This document shows positions 9,120 to 17,791 of a stretch of DNA of 64,000 bases, piece after piece. This DNA comes from Anaerosporobacter mobilis DSM 15930. GTDB taxonomy: Bacteria > Bacillota > Clostridia > Lachnospirales > Lachnospiraceae. Position 1 is the stretch's first letter. Every line of letters begins with the position of its first letter. A program made the position numbers and the translations under genes. Location: assembly GCF_900142955.1 (NCBI RefSeq), contig NZ_FRCP01000007.1, positions 154,910-218,909 on the forward strand, in the 5' to 3' direction. The notes beneath the pieces were generated by a model, which did not search any database, was not told where the DNA came from, and worked only from the letters and a program-made list of their open reading frames with translations.

Positions 9120-10335
9120 CAGTCTCTATATTCCTCCACTCGCTGTCATCTATCGATTGAAAGGTCGTAGCGCTTTCTTCAACAATGAGCTTGCCAGAAG
9201 CCACACATTTCGCACCTTTGAACTCGATTATAACATTATTTTCTAAAATTGTAACTCCATTTTCTACTAATTTGTCGATGTAGAGTTGCAACTTTTCTTT
9301 AGCAATCTGATTCGCTTCTTCTTGCGTATAAGTTGAAGGAATCATTTCATATTCTTTATAACAGGTAGTTGTGAATGAAATAGGTAAATAAAAGTTCTTT
9401 CCTATCCTTAATTTTTCATCATTGTCAATTATATCATACTTCTTATAGACTTTTAAAGGACTATATAAAAATATTTTATTTTCATTAATCGACATACTAT
9501 ACGCTTTTTTCTCTTCACCTGTATATTGCTTCTTAATATATTTTAAATCAAATCGGTCTGAATATTCATAAAAAGTCTTCATCTGTATATCTGCATCTGA
9601 TACAACTGGTTCTTTTCTGATTAAGACATCAAAGTCACCCATAATATCTACAACTCCCGAGACTAAAACATCTCCCTTTTTCACTACTGTTCCTGTTTTT
9701 ACTTGCGGGATACCATTACGTGTAATAATTGAAGTAATAATCCCATCCTTATTCGCAACAATATGACATGGTTCTGTTCTTGTTTCAACTGTCTTAGGCA
9801 TATTCGTTTCTTTTATCTTAATCAATAGCCTTGTTCCACGAATCTCTGCTGATACCCAACCAATATCCGGGTACATGGCACGAATCTTATCTTCTATCTC
9901 TTGGCAACTTACTTTCTCTTTCTGTATTCCTGTATACACATTATTATTCCTAAGGAATTTTAAAATAGCCTCATCTGTATGTTTTAGTTCACCCGAAATA
10001 CTAATCTCCCAGATGAATAATGACATGATATACACTAGTACACAGCATAATACCACTCCAATGGCAAACACTTTTCTTTTACGGTATCTATGTAATAAGA
10101 AGGGTAATCCATATCTCTTTTTAATATATGGCCTTGTCTTTGTTTTCTTTACAATCGGTCTTAACTGCCGAAAACCCTGTACACTAATAAAAAACTCATA
10201 GCCCTCCCCAACCTGCTTTAAATCCCAGATAAGTATATCTTTCGCACTACAAAGATTAACGAAACGTTCCGGTGAATACCCTTTAATACGTACGAGAAGG
10301 TATCCACGAAACCATTTTACGATTCGAATCAGCAA
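9094..10335 (-). CDS. yqfD: Sporulation protein YqfD
   Basis: A 413-residue membrane-anchored protein of the YqfD family, needed for sporulation in Bacillus. An N-terminal cytosolic part precedes one membrane segment at about residues 90-111. A large external part follows, beginning WEISISGELKHTDEAILKFL and KVSCQEIEDKIRAMYPDIGW. The start is TTG, supported by AAGGAGG seven bases upstream; no ATG is better placed. It follows yqfC by 15 bp and overlaps phoH by 26 nt, the conserved yqfC-yqfD-phoH-ybeY order. Expression in the mother cell is inferred from Bacillus. Confidence 0.9.
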   Translation of the reverse strand: MLIRIVKWFRGYLLVRIKGYSPERFVNLCSAKDILIWDLKQVGEGYEFFISVQGFRQLRPIVKKTKTRPYIKKRYGLPFLLHRYRKRKVFAIGVVLCCVLVYIMSLFIWEISISGELKHTDEAILKFLRNNNVYTGIQKEKVSCQEIEDKIRAMYPDIGWVSAEIRGTRLLIKIKETNMPKTVETRTEPCHIVANKDGIITSIITRNGIPQVKTGTVVKKGDVLVSGVVDIMGDFDVLIRKEPVVSDADIQMKTFYEYSDRFDLKYIKKQYTGEEKKAYSMSINENKIFLYSPLKVYKKYDIIDNDEKLRIGKNFYLPISFTTTCYKEYEMIPSTYTQEEANQIAKEKLQLYIDKLVENGVTILENNVIIEFKGAKCVASGKLIVEESATTFQSIDDSEWRNIETDEYSGNDD

Positions 10336-10350
10336 ACGAAAACCTCCTTA

Positions 10351-10719
10351 CTAACAATATTTGATCGAATGTACAATCCCAGAAACTCTCATCTCGTCAT
10401 TCGTAAAATATTTTATTGTAAGGTTAGTTCCCTCCACACAAATCTTACCTGTTTTCGTCTGTACCTTTATAACTTGAGAATTATACTCTATAATCCCTTT
10501 ATAATTCTCTATACATAGACTACAACGCCCTGTTGTTGTGATGATTGGCGCACCCACAATCATATCTCCGGGTAAATGCAAACTATTAGAAAGGGATTCC
10601 AGATATGTTTCCTTTTCTTCCGGTGAAACTTTCTTGTTGGAATTATCAAACTGTTTATAGAGAGTCTTTTTGGACTTCTTTTTGAATGTATCATGACTTG
10701 ATTTCAAACTTTTACCCAT
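10351..10719 (-). CDS. yqfC: YabP/YqfC-family sporulation protein
   Basis: A small protein of the YabP/YqfC family (122 residues from the ATG at 10719). The family core runs LHLPGDMIVGAPIITTTGRC, then YKGIIEYNSQVIKVQTKTG and a C-terminal NLTIKYFTNDEMRVSGIV. A basic N-terminal tail is longer than in the usual form of about 95 residues. The start is uncertain. The AAAGGAG site is 13 bases from this ATG but only 4 bases from an in-frame TTG at 10728. A longer open frame reaches 10797 without a ribosome site. It begins the yqfC-yqfD-phoH-ybeY unit. Confidence 0.85.
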   Translation of the reverse strand: MGKSLKSSHDTFKKKSKKTLYKQFDNSNKKVSPEEKETYLESLSNSLHLPGDMIVGAPIITTTGRCSLCIENYKGIIEYNSQVIKVQTKTGKICVEGTNLTIKYFTNDEMRVSGIVHSIKYC

Positions 10720-10828
10720 ATAAACCAACTTACTCCTTTCGAAGATCTGGAGACTATGCACAAGAACAATTCCTAAGTTGAAAATAATATTTTCCAAATT
10801 AAGCTCTCGTACATAGTAGTACTATAAC

Positions 10829-10860
10829 AGTATATGTTTGAAGACAAAAAGTATATACAC
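10829..10860 (-). promoter_or_regulatory. Possible sigma-E-like promoter for yqfC
   Basis: On the minus strand CATATACT (10829-10836) resembles a sigma-E -10 box, with an ATAT-rich -35 region about 14 bases upstream (10851-10860). The call rests mainly on the known sigma-E control of yqfCD in Bacillus. The sequence match is weak and AT-rich DNA makes chance hits likely. Confidence 0.25.
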
Positions 10861-10953
10861 AGTTTATTACCAATTTCAAATCAGTTTCAAAAAAGTAAAT
10901 CGTATCCTTAATAAGCCAATCTTTTTCCATTAAAATACAGTCTAAACAATCGT

Positions 10954-10987
10954 AAAAAACCCCTAATCATAAAATGATTAAGGGTTT
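10954..10987 (-). terminator. Rho-independent terminator of rpsU
   Basis: A 14-bp stem with one mismatch (arms 10957-10970 and 10974-10987, loop of three A/T) is followed on the minus strand by a run of six T. It lies 40 bp after the rpsU stop codon, so rpsU is probably a monocistronic unit ahead of yqfC. Confidence 0.88.
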
Positions 10988-11025
10988 ATTGGCTTTTACG
11001 TAGTGTATGCTACACTATTTTTTAA

Positions 11026-11202
11026 CTATTTAAATTTACGTTTACGAGCAGCCTCAGATTTTTTCTTACGTCTTACGCTTGGCTTTTCATAATGCTCTCT
11101 TTTACGTATTTCTTGTTGGATACCTGCTTTAGCACAGTTTCTTTTGAATCTGCGTAGAGCACTATCTAAAGTTTCATTGTCTTTAACAATTACATTTGAC
11201 AT
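11026..11202 (-). CDS. rpsU: 30S ribosomal protein S21
   Basis: A 58-residue basic protein, SNVIVKDNETLDSALRRFKR at the start and KKKSEAARKRKFK at the end, the normal S21 length and sequence pattern. S21 binds the 30S platform near the anti-Shine-Dalgarno and helps initiation. The ATG at 11202 is preceded by GGAGGTTAGGTG. The open frame extends upstream to 11313 but that part overlaps the promoter and is not coding. It has a dedicated consensus promoter, a leader hairpin and a terminator, and sits between alaS and yqfC. Confidence 0.97.
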   Translation of the reverse strand: MSNVIVKDNETLDSALRRFKRNCAKAGIQQEIRKREHYEKPSVRRKKKSEAARKRKFK

Positions 11203-11224
11203 AGTCTCACACCTAACCTCCCTC

Positions 11225-11251
11225 CAGTTGTGTATTGTGCCTATACAACTG
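11225..11251 (-). promoter_or_regulatory. Leader hairpin just upstream of the rpsU ribosome-binding site
   Basis: A 10-bp stem with one mismatch (arms 11225-11234 and 11242-11251, loop of 7) ends directly before the GGAGGGAGG ribosome-binding stretch of rpsU. Its position would let it modulate ribosome access. Autoregulation by S21 is only a possibility; no binding motif is recognised. Confidence 0.45.
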
Positions 11252-11281
11252 TTTGGGTATAATTTGAATAGCACTATTATG

Positions 11282-11310
11282 ATTATAGTATTAATAACTA
11301 TAAATGTCAA
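11282..11310 (-). promoter_or_regulatory. Consensus vegetative promoter of rpsU
   Basis: On the minus strand TTGACA (11305-11310) and TATAAT (11282-11287) are separated by exactly 17 bases, a perfect housekeeping promoter. Transcription would begin near 11275, giving a leader of about 70 nt to rpsU. Confidence 0.9.
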
Positions 11311-11329
11311 CATTATTTTGCAAAATTTC

Positions 11330-13984
11330 TTATAATTGTTGTTCCAACACTTCTGTCACTTTAGCAATTGCTTCATCAATGCCAGCAGGATTCTTTCCAC
11401 CGGCTTGTGCCATGTTAGGGCGGCCACCGCCACCACCGCCAACGATTGCTGCGATTGCTTTAATCAAGTTACCTGCATGTGCGCCTTGCTTCATAGCACC
11501 ATCAGTTGCCATAGCTATTAAGTTTACCTTATCACTATCTTGTGCAGATGCAAGTACAATTACACCTTCACCTAATTTTTCTTTTAATTGGTCTCCTAAA
11601 TTACGAAGGCCATTCATATCTACATCAGGTACTTTCGTAGCAAGTACCTTCACACCTTTTACTTCTACTACTTGGTTCATAACATCGCCAAGAGCATCTT
11701 TTGCTAATTTGTTTTTAAGTTTTTCATTTTCTACTTGAAGAGCCTTGATTTCCTCTTGCATAGTTTCAATTCTCTTAGATAACATAGAAGGTTCTGTCTT
11801 AGCAACTCTTGATGCTTCATTCAGTGTTTCTTCCATATGGTTATAATATTCGAATACACCTTTACCTGTTAAAGCTTCAATTCTTCTAACACCTGCTGCA
11901 ACACCTTGCTCAGCAATGATTTTGAAAGCAGCGATTGTACTTGTATTGCCAACATGTGTACCACCGCATAATTCTCTACTGAAATCTCCTGCAGATACTA
12001 CACGTACAGTATCCCCATATTTTTCACCGAATAATGCCATTGCACCCGATTTTTTAGCTTCTTCGATTGTCATAACATTCGTTTGAATTGCAATGCTTGC
12101 TTCAATTTGTTCATTAACAATTGCTTCTACTTTTGCAATCTCTTCTTTTGTTAAAGCTGAGAAATGCGTAAAGTCAAAACGTAAACGGTCTTTACTTACA
12201 TAAGAACCTGCTTGTTCAACATGATTTCCTAGTACCATCTTAAGTGCTTTTTGAAGTAAATGTGTAGCTGTATGATTCTTGCCTGTAGAGTTTCTTCTAT
12301 CTTCATCAACTACTAAAGTAACAGTTTCGTTAACTTTAATAATTCCTTCTTCCATCTTACCTACGTGACCTACTTTGCCACCTTGTAATTTGATAACATC
12401 TTCAACAACGAATGTAGCGTTTGCAGTCTTAATCACTCCGGCATCGTTTAACTGACCACCCATTGTTGCGTAGAATGGAGTTTCGTCAACAATTATTGTA
12501 CCTGTTTGACCAGCTACTAATTCCTCTACGATGTCTGATTCTGTCGTAAGTACAGTAACTTTACTATCATGTGATAGGCGATCATATCCTACAAATGTAG
12601 ATGTGATTGCTGGATCAATTGATTGATATACAGTAACATCAGCACCCATATAATTAGTAACTTCACGAGCACTTCTTGCAGTTTCTCTTTGTACATTCAT
12701 CGCTTTTTGGAATCCTTCTTCATCTACAAAGAAACCTTTTTCTTCTAAGATTTCTTTTGTTAAATCAAGTGGGAAGCCGTACGTATCATATAATTTGAAT
12801 GCATCTTCTCCGTCTAATGTATTCTTACCTACTTTTACAAGATTTTCTTCTAAATCAGCTAAGATACTAAGACCTTGGTCAATCGTCTTATTAAAGTTAT
12901 CCTCTTCAATTGTTAATAATTTTAAGATATATTCTTTCTTATCTTCTAATTCTGGATAACCGTCTTTCGATTCATCAATAACCGTCTTACATAACTGTGC
13001 AAGGAACTTATCATTGATTCCTAGTAATTTACCATGACGAGCAGCTCTTCTAAGTAATCTTCTAAGAACATAGCCTCTACCTTCATTCGAAGGGATAATA
13101 CCATCAGAAATCATGAATGTTACAGAACGGATATGATCTGTAATCAAACGAATAGAAACATCATTCTTTTCATTTGTTTGGTATGTTACTCCTGCGATTT
13201 CACATACTTTATCGCGAATTGCTTTCATTGTATCTACATCATATACCGTATCCACATCTTGAACTACAACTGCTAAACGTTCAAGTCCCATACCAGTATC
13301 GATATTCTTTTGAACTAATTCTGTATAATGGCCATTGCCATCACTTTCGAATTGTGTGAATACGTTATTCCATACTTCCATAAAACGATCACATTCACAA
13401 CCTACTTTACAATCTGGGCTACCACAACCATATTTTTCACCACGATCATAATAGATTTCAGAGCATGGACCACATGGACCTGCACCATGTTCCCAGAAGT
13501 TATCACAATCACCGTTCTCATCTCTTTCGAAACGAGTAATTCTATCTCCAGCTACTCCCATATCTTTCGTCCAGATATCAAATGCTTCATCATCTTCAAA
13601 ATAAATAGAAGGATACAAACGATCCGCATCTAGTCCAACAACTTCTGTTAGAAACTCCCATGACCACGCAATCGCTTCTTTCTTGAAGTAATCACCGAAA
13701 GAGAAATTACCAAGCATCTCAAAGAAAGTAAGGTGACGAGCAGTCTTTCCAACATTCTCAATATCCCCTGTACGGATACATTTTTGACAAGTGGTAACTC
13801 TTTTTCTTGGAGGAATCTCTTGTCCTGTAAAGTATGGTTTCAGTGGTGCCATACCTGAATTGATTAATAATAAACTTTTATCATTCTGTGGTACTAAAGA
13901 AAAGCTGTTTAATCGTAAATGATCTTTGCTTTCAAAAAATTCTAAATACATTCTTCTTAATTCGTTAAGTCCATACACTTTCAC
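11330..13984 (-). CDS. alaS: Alanine--tRNA ligase
   Basis: Charges tRNA-Ala with alanine in the cytosol. The 884-residue protein has the class II catalytic domain at the N-terminus (FFESKDHLRLNSFSLVPQND, TCQKCIRTGDIENVG, FFEMLGNFSFGDYFK). A tRNA-binding part and an editing domain follow, with the zinc/editing motifs HTATHLLQKAL and ELCGGTHVGNT. The C-terminal DHHA1-type region contains VGGGGGGRPNMAQAGG. Length matches full-size AlaRS. Translation starts at GTG (13984) with GGAGG eight bases upstream. It has its own consensus promoter; no T-box is seen in the leader. Confidence 0.97.
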   Translation of the reverse strand: MKVYGLNELRRMYLEFFESKDHLRLNSFSLVPQNDKSLLLINSGMAPLKPYFTGQEIPPRKRVTTCQKCIRTGDIENVGKTARHLTFFEMLGNFSFGDYFKKEAIAWSWEFLTEVVGLDADRLYPSIYFEDDEAFDIWTKDMGVAGDRITRFERDENGDCDNFWEHGAGPCGPCSEIYYDRGEKYGCGSPDCKVGCECDRFMEVWNNVFTQFESDGNGHYTELVQKNIDTGMGLERLAVVVQDVDTVYDVDTMKAIRDKVCEIAGVTYQTNEKNDVSIRLITDHIRSVTFMISDGIIPSNEGRGYVLRRLLRRAARHGKLLGINDKFLAQLCKTVIDESKDGYPELEDKKEYILKLLTIEEDNFNKTIDQGLSILADLEENLVKVGKNTLDGEDAFKLYDTYGFPLDLTKEILEEKGFFVDEEGFQKAMNVQRETARSAREVTNYMGADVTVYQSIDPAITSTFVGYDRLSHDSKVTVLTTESDIVEELVAGQTGTIIVDETPFYATMGGQLNDAGVIKTANATFVVEDVIKLQGGKVGHVGKMEEGIIKVNETVTLVVDEDRRNSTGKNHTATHLLQKALKMVLGNHVEQAGSYVSKDRLRFDFTHFSALTKEEIAKVEAIVNEQIEASIAIQTNVMTIEEAKKSGAMALFGEKYGDTVRVVSAGDFSRELCGGTHVGNTSTIAAFKIIAEQGVAAGVRRIEALTGKGVFEYYNHMEETLNEASRVAKTEPSMLSKRIETMQEEIKALQVENEKLKNKLAKDALGDVMNQVVEVKGVKVLATKVPDVDMNGLRNLGDQLKEKLGEGVIVLASAQDSDKVNLIAMATDGAMKQGAHAGNLIKAIAAIVGGGGGGRPNMAQAGGKNPAGIDEAIAKVTEVLEQQL

Positions 13985-14069
13985 TGTGTTTGCCTCCTGC
14001 GTATATATATTATATTGGTATGTGTTCTATCAACCACAAACGCAACACTAGTCCTTATTCTAGTAATCT

Positions 14070-14098
14070 ATTATAAATTGTTCTATAATTTTTGTCAA
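14070..14098 (-). promoter_or_regulatory. Consensus promoter of alaS
   Basis: Minus-strand TTGACA (14093-14098), a 17-base spacer and TATAAT (14070-14075) give a perfect vegetative promoter about 80 bp upstream of the alaS start codon. The leader is short and shows no T-box signature. Confidence 0.9.
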
Positions 14099-14109
14099 CT
14101 AAAGTGACA

Positions 14110-14141
14110 AACGAGGCTGTTGCATTTGCAACAACCTCGTT
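14110..14141 (-). terminator. Terminator-like hairpin after the GH13 gene
   Basis: A 14-bp GC-containing stem with one mismatch (arms 14110-14123 and 14128-14141, 4-base loop) lies 8 bp beyond the GH13 stop codon and directly before the alaS promoter. The following minus-strand bases are only mildly T-rich, so termination strength is uncertain. Confidence 0.7.
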
Positions 14142-14148
14142 GTAATCA

Positions 14149-15966
14149 CTATATAATAGGAATAAACAGTATAACGTAAGAATTTGTGTTTAACTCACCT
14201 TGTTCGAAACCATTCGTTAATAGGACTGACTCCTCGGTAATACAATTGCTGATAGAATCACTTATACCAATACTTTCCTTAGAACCATTCAACCAGACTA
14301 ATACCCTTCCCGTATCTGTGATTCTCTCAAGACAAATAACCTCGTCACTATCGACTATATCACGAAAACAAAATGTATCACTAGGTTTAAGATACTTCTT
14401 TCTTATATATATAAGTTCCCTCATCAGTACTTCTATATCCTCTGTCTTATTCCAAGGCATTGGACTTCTATATTCACTCTCCGTAATTCCTTGTATAGCC
14501 TTCTCATCTCCATAGAATATGCTCGGTACCCCTGGATACATTATTAAAAACACAAGAGCTAGTTGATACCTACTAATATCACCTTGGCACAAGGACAAAA
14601 ACCTTGGTACATCATGACTGTCTAACAGATTCAATTGCCCTAGTGCAATATTCACCGGATAACGAAGATACATCTGTAACATACACTCTCTAAAGCTTCT
14701 ACCGTCTATTTCACGAAGAGCAAAAAACTCTCTACAATGTTTTCTAAAATCATAATTCATCGTGGAGTCAAACGCATCACCCTTTAACCAACTTGAAGAG
14801 TCCTCCCATACTTCACCGATTAATACAGATTCTTTGTTTGCTTTCTTTGCAGTCTGTCTGAATCTGCGCCAGAAATTACGATCGACCTCGTTAGCCACGT
14901 CGAGTCTCCAGCCATCCACTTTGAATTCCCTTAACCAATACTCACAAACACTAGCAAAGTAATCTTGTACTTCTTGATTTGAAGTATTCAACTTTGGCAT
15001 CTTTCTCTCATAAGCAAAGCAAGCATAATTAGGAAGGTCTTTCTCATCTTCTGGTCGAACAACCGGATAGGTGAGATCATAAAACCAATCTCTATATCTT
15101 GAGTTTTCCCCATTCTTTACTACATCGTCAAAGGCAAAGAAATACCAACTGCAATGATTAAAAACACCATCAATGATAATTCTCATACCTCTTCTGTGAA
15201 TCTCCTCCACAAGACAACGGAATTCTTCATCCGTTCCAAAACAAGGATCTATATGGAAATAATCTAATATATCATACTTGTGACTCTCCCCTGCAACAAA
15301 AATCGGATTCAGATAGATACACGTAAATCCAAGATTACTGATATAATCTAGATTCTCTCTAATTCCATTAATTGTTCCCCCTAGGCGAGATTTACAAGTC
15401 GTCTTATATGCTCCCTCTTGATTACTAACTTTTTCTAGTTCTTGAACAGCACTTCCTAATTCAACTTCAACTACTCTTGATTCACCTGACAATTCTCTTT
15501 TGTCACTAGCAAAACTATCAGGAAATATATTATATACAATAGCATTCTTAAACCATTCCGGTACATCTGGTATCTCTTCACGTAGAATAACCGGATATTG
15601 ATAATATTCACTACGTCCTTCTATAATATGATCATCAAGCTTAATATCAGCTAATTTATGGGTAAATTGATCCGCATAATAGTAATACCATTCTTCGTCT
15701 TTTTCTAATTTAAAATAATAACATATCCGATTATAATCGCTTTCCACATTTGCTTCATAGTACGTATATAAGTTATCTTCTCCAATACTTTTCATTGGTA
15801 ATGGATAAAAACGTACTGGTGTACAATTGCAAGCTCGATCTCCATAATAAAGTGTACATGCAGTTAAATCATTCTTTCCTGTACGAATTCGAATCGTTAA
15901 ATTATGTTCACCCGTGGCGAATGCATATTGTGATAACGGGATATGTAAAATTGCACTTTTATTCAT
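14149..15966 (-). CDS. Intracellular GH13 alpha-glucosidase/neopullulanase-type enzyme
   Basis: A 605-residue glycoside hydrolase of family 13, most like cyclomaltodextrinase/neopullulanase enzymes that split imported malto-oligosaccharides. A CBM34-like N-terminal domain (about residues 1-120) precedes the catalytic barrel. Conserved regions are GVFNHC (267-272), GWRLDVA with nucleophile Asp356, IGEVWED with acid/base Glu385, and LLDSHDV with Asp452. There is no signal peptide, so it acts in the cytosol. It lies 25 bp downstream of the MalG-like permease gene and ends the transport operon. Exact substrate (starch, pullulan or cyclic dextrins) is not determinable from sequence. Confidence 0.88.
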   Translation of the reverse strand: MNKSAILHIPLSQYAFATGEHNLTIRIRTGKNDLTACTLYYGDRACNCTPVRFYPLPMKSIGEDNLYTYYEANVESDYNRICYYFKLEKDEEWYYYYADQFTHKLADIKLDDHIIEGRSEYYQYPVILREEIPDVPEWFKNAIVYNIFPDSFASDKRELSGESRVVEVELGSAVQELEKVSNQEGAYKTTCKSRLGGTINGIRENLDYISNLGFTCIYLNPIFVAGESHKYDILDYFHIDPCFGTDEEFRCLVEEIHRRGMRIIIDGVFNHCSWYFFAFDDVVKNGENSRYRDWFYDLTYPVVRPEDEKDLPNYACFAYERKMPKLNTSNQEVQDYFASVCEYWLREFKVDGWRLDVANEVDRNFWRRFRQTAKKANKESVLIGEVWEDSSSWLKGDAFDSTMNYDFRKHCREFFALREIDGRSFRECMLQMYLRYPVNIALGQLNLLDSHDVPRFLSLCQGDISRYQLALVFLIMYPGVPSIFYGDEKAIQGITESEYRSPMPWNKTEDIEVLMRELIYIRKKYLKPSDTFCFRDIVDSDEVICLERITDTGRVLVWLNGSKESIGISDSISNCITEESVLLTNGFEQGELNTNSYVILFIPII

Positions 15967-15991
15967 ATGACTCTTCCTTTTCTGTTAATTA

Positions 15992-16837
15992 TTATCCTTT
16001 CACGCCACCTGCTGTCAAACCTGATACCATATACTTTTGAATCGCGAAGAAGATTACAAGTATTGGTGTAGAAACCATTATTGCTGCCGCTGTAAACATC
16101 GGCCAACTTCTAGTATAATCATCTGCTTGTAACTGATATAAACCGCCTGCTAATGAGTAGCTCTTATCATTAAGTAAGAATGTAGTAGCGAATAGATATT
16201 CATTCCATACAAATATTAACACCATGACAGAAGTCACAATAATAGCCGGCAACGCCAATGGTAATATGATTTTGGTAAGCAATTGTCCATTGCTAGCTCC
16301 ATCGATTTTGGAAGCTTCCTCTATCTCAATTGGTATGGTATCGAAGTATCCTTTCATATTCCAGATACTAAAGATACACATGCTCCCAGCATAGATAAGA
16401 ATTAATCCCATTTGCGAATTGATAAGATTCAAAGTTTTGAACAAACGAAAGATTGCAAACATGGATAATATCTGTGGGAAAGCATTCAATAAGAGTAATA
16501 ATAGTAATACCTTTCTCTTCCCTCTAAACTGAAATCTAGAGAATGCATATGCCGCTATTATTGCAAAACCCATTGCGATGATCATCGTTCCAATACTAAG
16601 GACCATCGAGTTCTTAAACCATAATAAGAACGGTTTTTCCCGAAAAACTGCCGCGTAATTCTTCAATGTGAACGAGGTTGGCAGTATCGACATCTTAGAG
16701 GTTAATGCTCCTCCATCCCCACTCACAGATAAGGTAAAGGCATATAATATAGGCACCAAACCGACAAAGCAAATTATTATAAAGAACACATTCAAAGTAA
16801 ATAATCCAATTCTTTTCTTTATTTTCTTCGTTGACAT
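15992..16837 (-). CDS. MalG-type sugar ABC permease
   Basis: A 281-residue inner-membrane permease with six predicted membrane segments. The EAA loop EIEEASKIDGASNGQLLTKI (about residues 171-190) contacts the ATPase. Family: binding-protein-dependent carbohydrate transporters (MalG/AraQ type). Its ATG follows the TAG stop of the upstream permease gene with no gap, so the two are translationally linked. It partners the MalF-like permease and the solute-binding lipoprotein; sugar specificity is inferred from the GH13 enzyme next door. Confidence 0.9.
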   Translation of the reverse strand: MSTKKIKKRIGLFTLNVFFIIICFVGLVPILYAFTLSVSGDGGALTSKMSILPTSFTLKNYAAVFREKPFLLWFKNSMVLSIGTMIIAMGFAIIAAYAFSRFQFRGKRKVLLLLLLLNAFPQILSMFAIFRLFKTLNLINSQMGLILIYAGSMCIFSIWNMKGYFDTIPIEIEEASKIDGASNGQLLTKIILPLALPAIIVTSVMVLIFVWNEYLFATTFLLNDKSYSLAGGLYQLQADDYTRSWPMFTAAAIMVSTPILVIFFAIQKYMVSGLTAGGVKG

Positions 16838-17725
16838 CTATACTTCCTCCTTTACACCACGATTCGTACCCAAAGAGCATACAATAATTATCAAGAATAT
16901 GATAATCGAAACTGCTGAGGATAAACCATAATTATTGGATACAAATGCATTCTGATGTGCGTATGTTATAATCGTCTGTAAGGTAGAACCTGTTAAAGAC
17001 CCCTTTTGCAAAGTCAATAGGTAGATAATGTCGAACTGTTTAAAGGTTGTAAATGTAGTCATTATCACTGCTGGAGCTATAATTTGCTTAATAGATGGTA
17101 TCGTTATGTATATATTCTTAACTAAAAAACCAGCTCCATCAAGTGTTGCACTTTCGTAATAACAACGGTCCACACTTTGAAGTGCTCCATCAATCATCAT
17201 TATCATAAAAGGCAACGCCATCCATAGATTCAAAACCATACACGCTATAAATGCTGGTACATTCTCTGATAAGAAATTCATCTTTCCAAGTCCAAGCGAT
17301 ACGAATATCTTATTCAACAAACCAAATTCCGTATTATAGATTCCAACTCTCCAAAGTAGAATTGACACATATGCTGGCATTGCCCATGGAAACATCAATA
17401 GTGTCTTATATAATCTACTAAGTTTAAGTCCTGGTGTATTAAGTCCCACTGCAATTAAGTAAGCGACAACAACTTGAATAACCATATTAAGTGCAGTCCA
17501 GATGAATGTTGTAAAAACAGCTTTGATAAAGCCAGAATCAATCTTAAGTAGTGCTCTTTGGTAGTTATCAAATCCAATTATCTTATAGTCAAACCAATGG
17601 AAGACATTCATGTTGGTCAATGAAATATATCCTGTATACAGAATCGGGAAGACAATAATTACACTAATAAGAATCAATGCTGGTGTAAAATAAATCCAAG
17701 GGGTTATTTTCTTTTTACTTTTCAT
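16838..17725 (-). CDS. MalF-type sugar ABC permease
   Basis: A 295-residue permease with six predicted membrane segments and the EAA loop CYYESATLDGAGFLVKNIYI (about residues 188-207). It forms the transport channel with the MalG-like partner. A ribosome site in its final codons (AAGGAGG) serves the downstream permease. It is separated from the solute-binding gene by a strong hairpin. No ATP-binding subunit is encoded here; in many Firmicutes a shared MsmX-type ATPase from elsewhere energises such importers. Confidence 0.9.
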   Translation of the reverse strand: MKSKKKITPWIYFTPALILISVIIVFPILYTGYISLTNMNVFHWFDYKIIGFDNYQRALLKIDSGFIKAVFTTFIWTALNMVIQVVVAYLIAVGLNTPGLKLSRLYKTLLMFPWAMPAYVSILLWRVGIYNTEFGLLNKIFVSLGLGKMNFLSENVPAFIACMVLNLWMALPFMIMMIDGALQSVDRCYYESATLDGAGFLVKNIYITIPSIKQIIAPAVIMTTFTTFKQFDIIYLLTLQKGSLTGSTLQTIITYAHQNAFVSNNYGLSSAVSIIIFLIIIVCSLGTNRGVKEEV

Positions 17726-17744
17726 ACTGTCTTTCTCCTTCTTA

Positions 17745-17785
17745 GAGACTGTTAATCGTTGAGCCTCTCAACCATCAACAGTCTC
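17745..17785 (-). promoter_or_regulatory. Intercistronic stem-loop between binding protein and permease genes
   Basis: A 19-bp stem with two mismatches (arms 17745-17763 and 17767-17785, 3-base loop) fills most of the gap between the binding-protein stop and the MalF-like start. There is no U-run, so it is more likely an mRNA-stabilising or partial-termination element that raises binding-protein output relative to permease. This function is inferred from similar hairpins in other sugar ABC operons. Confidence 0.7.
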
Positions 17786-17791
17786 ATAAAA

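Noticed and set aside
11203..11329. T-box or amino-acid-responsive leader for alaS or rpsU
   Set aside because: No specifier, T-box core or terminator/antiterminator pair in the leaders of alaS (13985-14069) or rpsU.
11304..11738. 144-residue plus-strand open frame opposite alaS
   Set aside because: Antisense shadow of the alaS 3' end; low-complexity Ala/Pro/Ser wording and no ribosome site.
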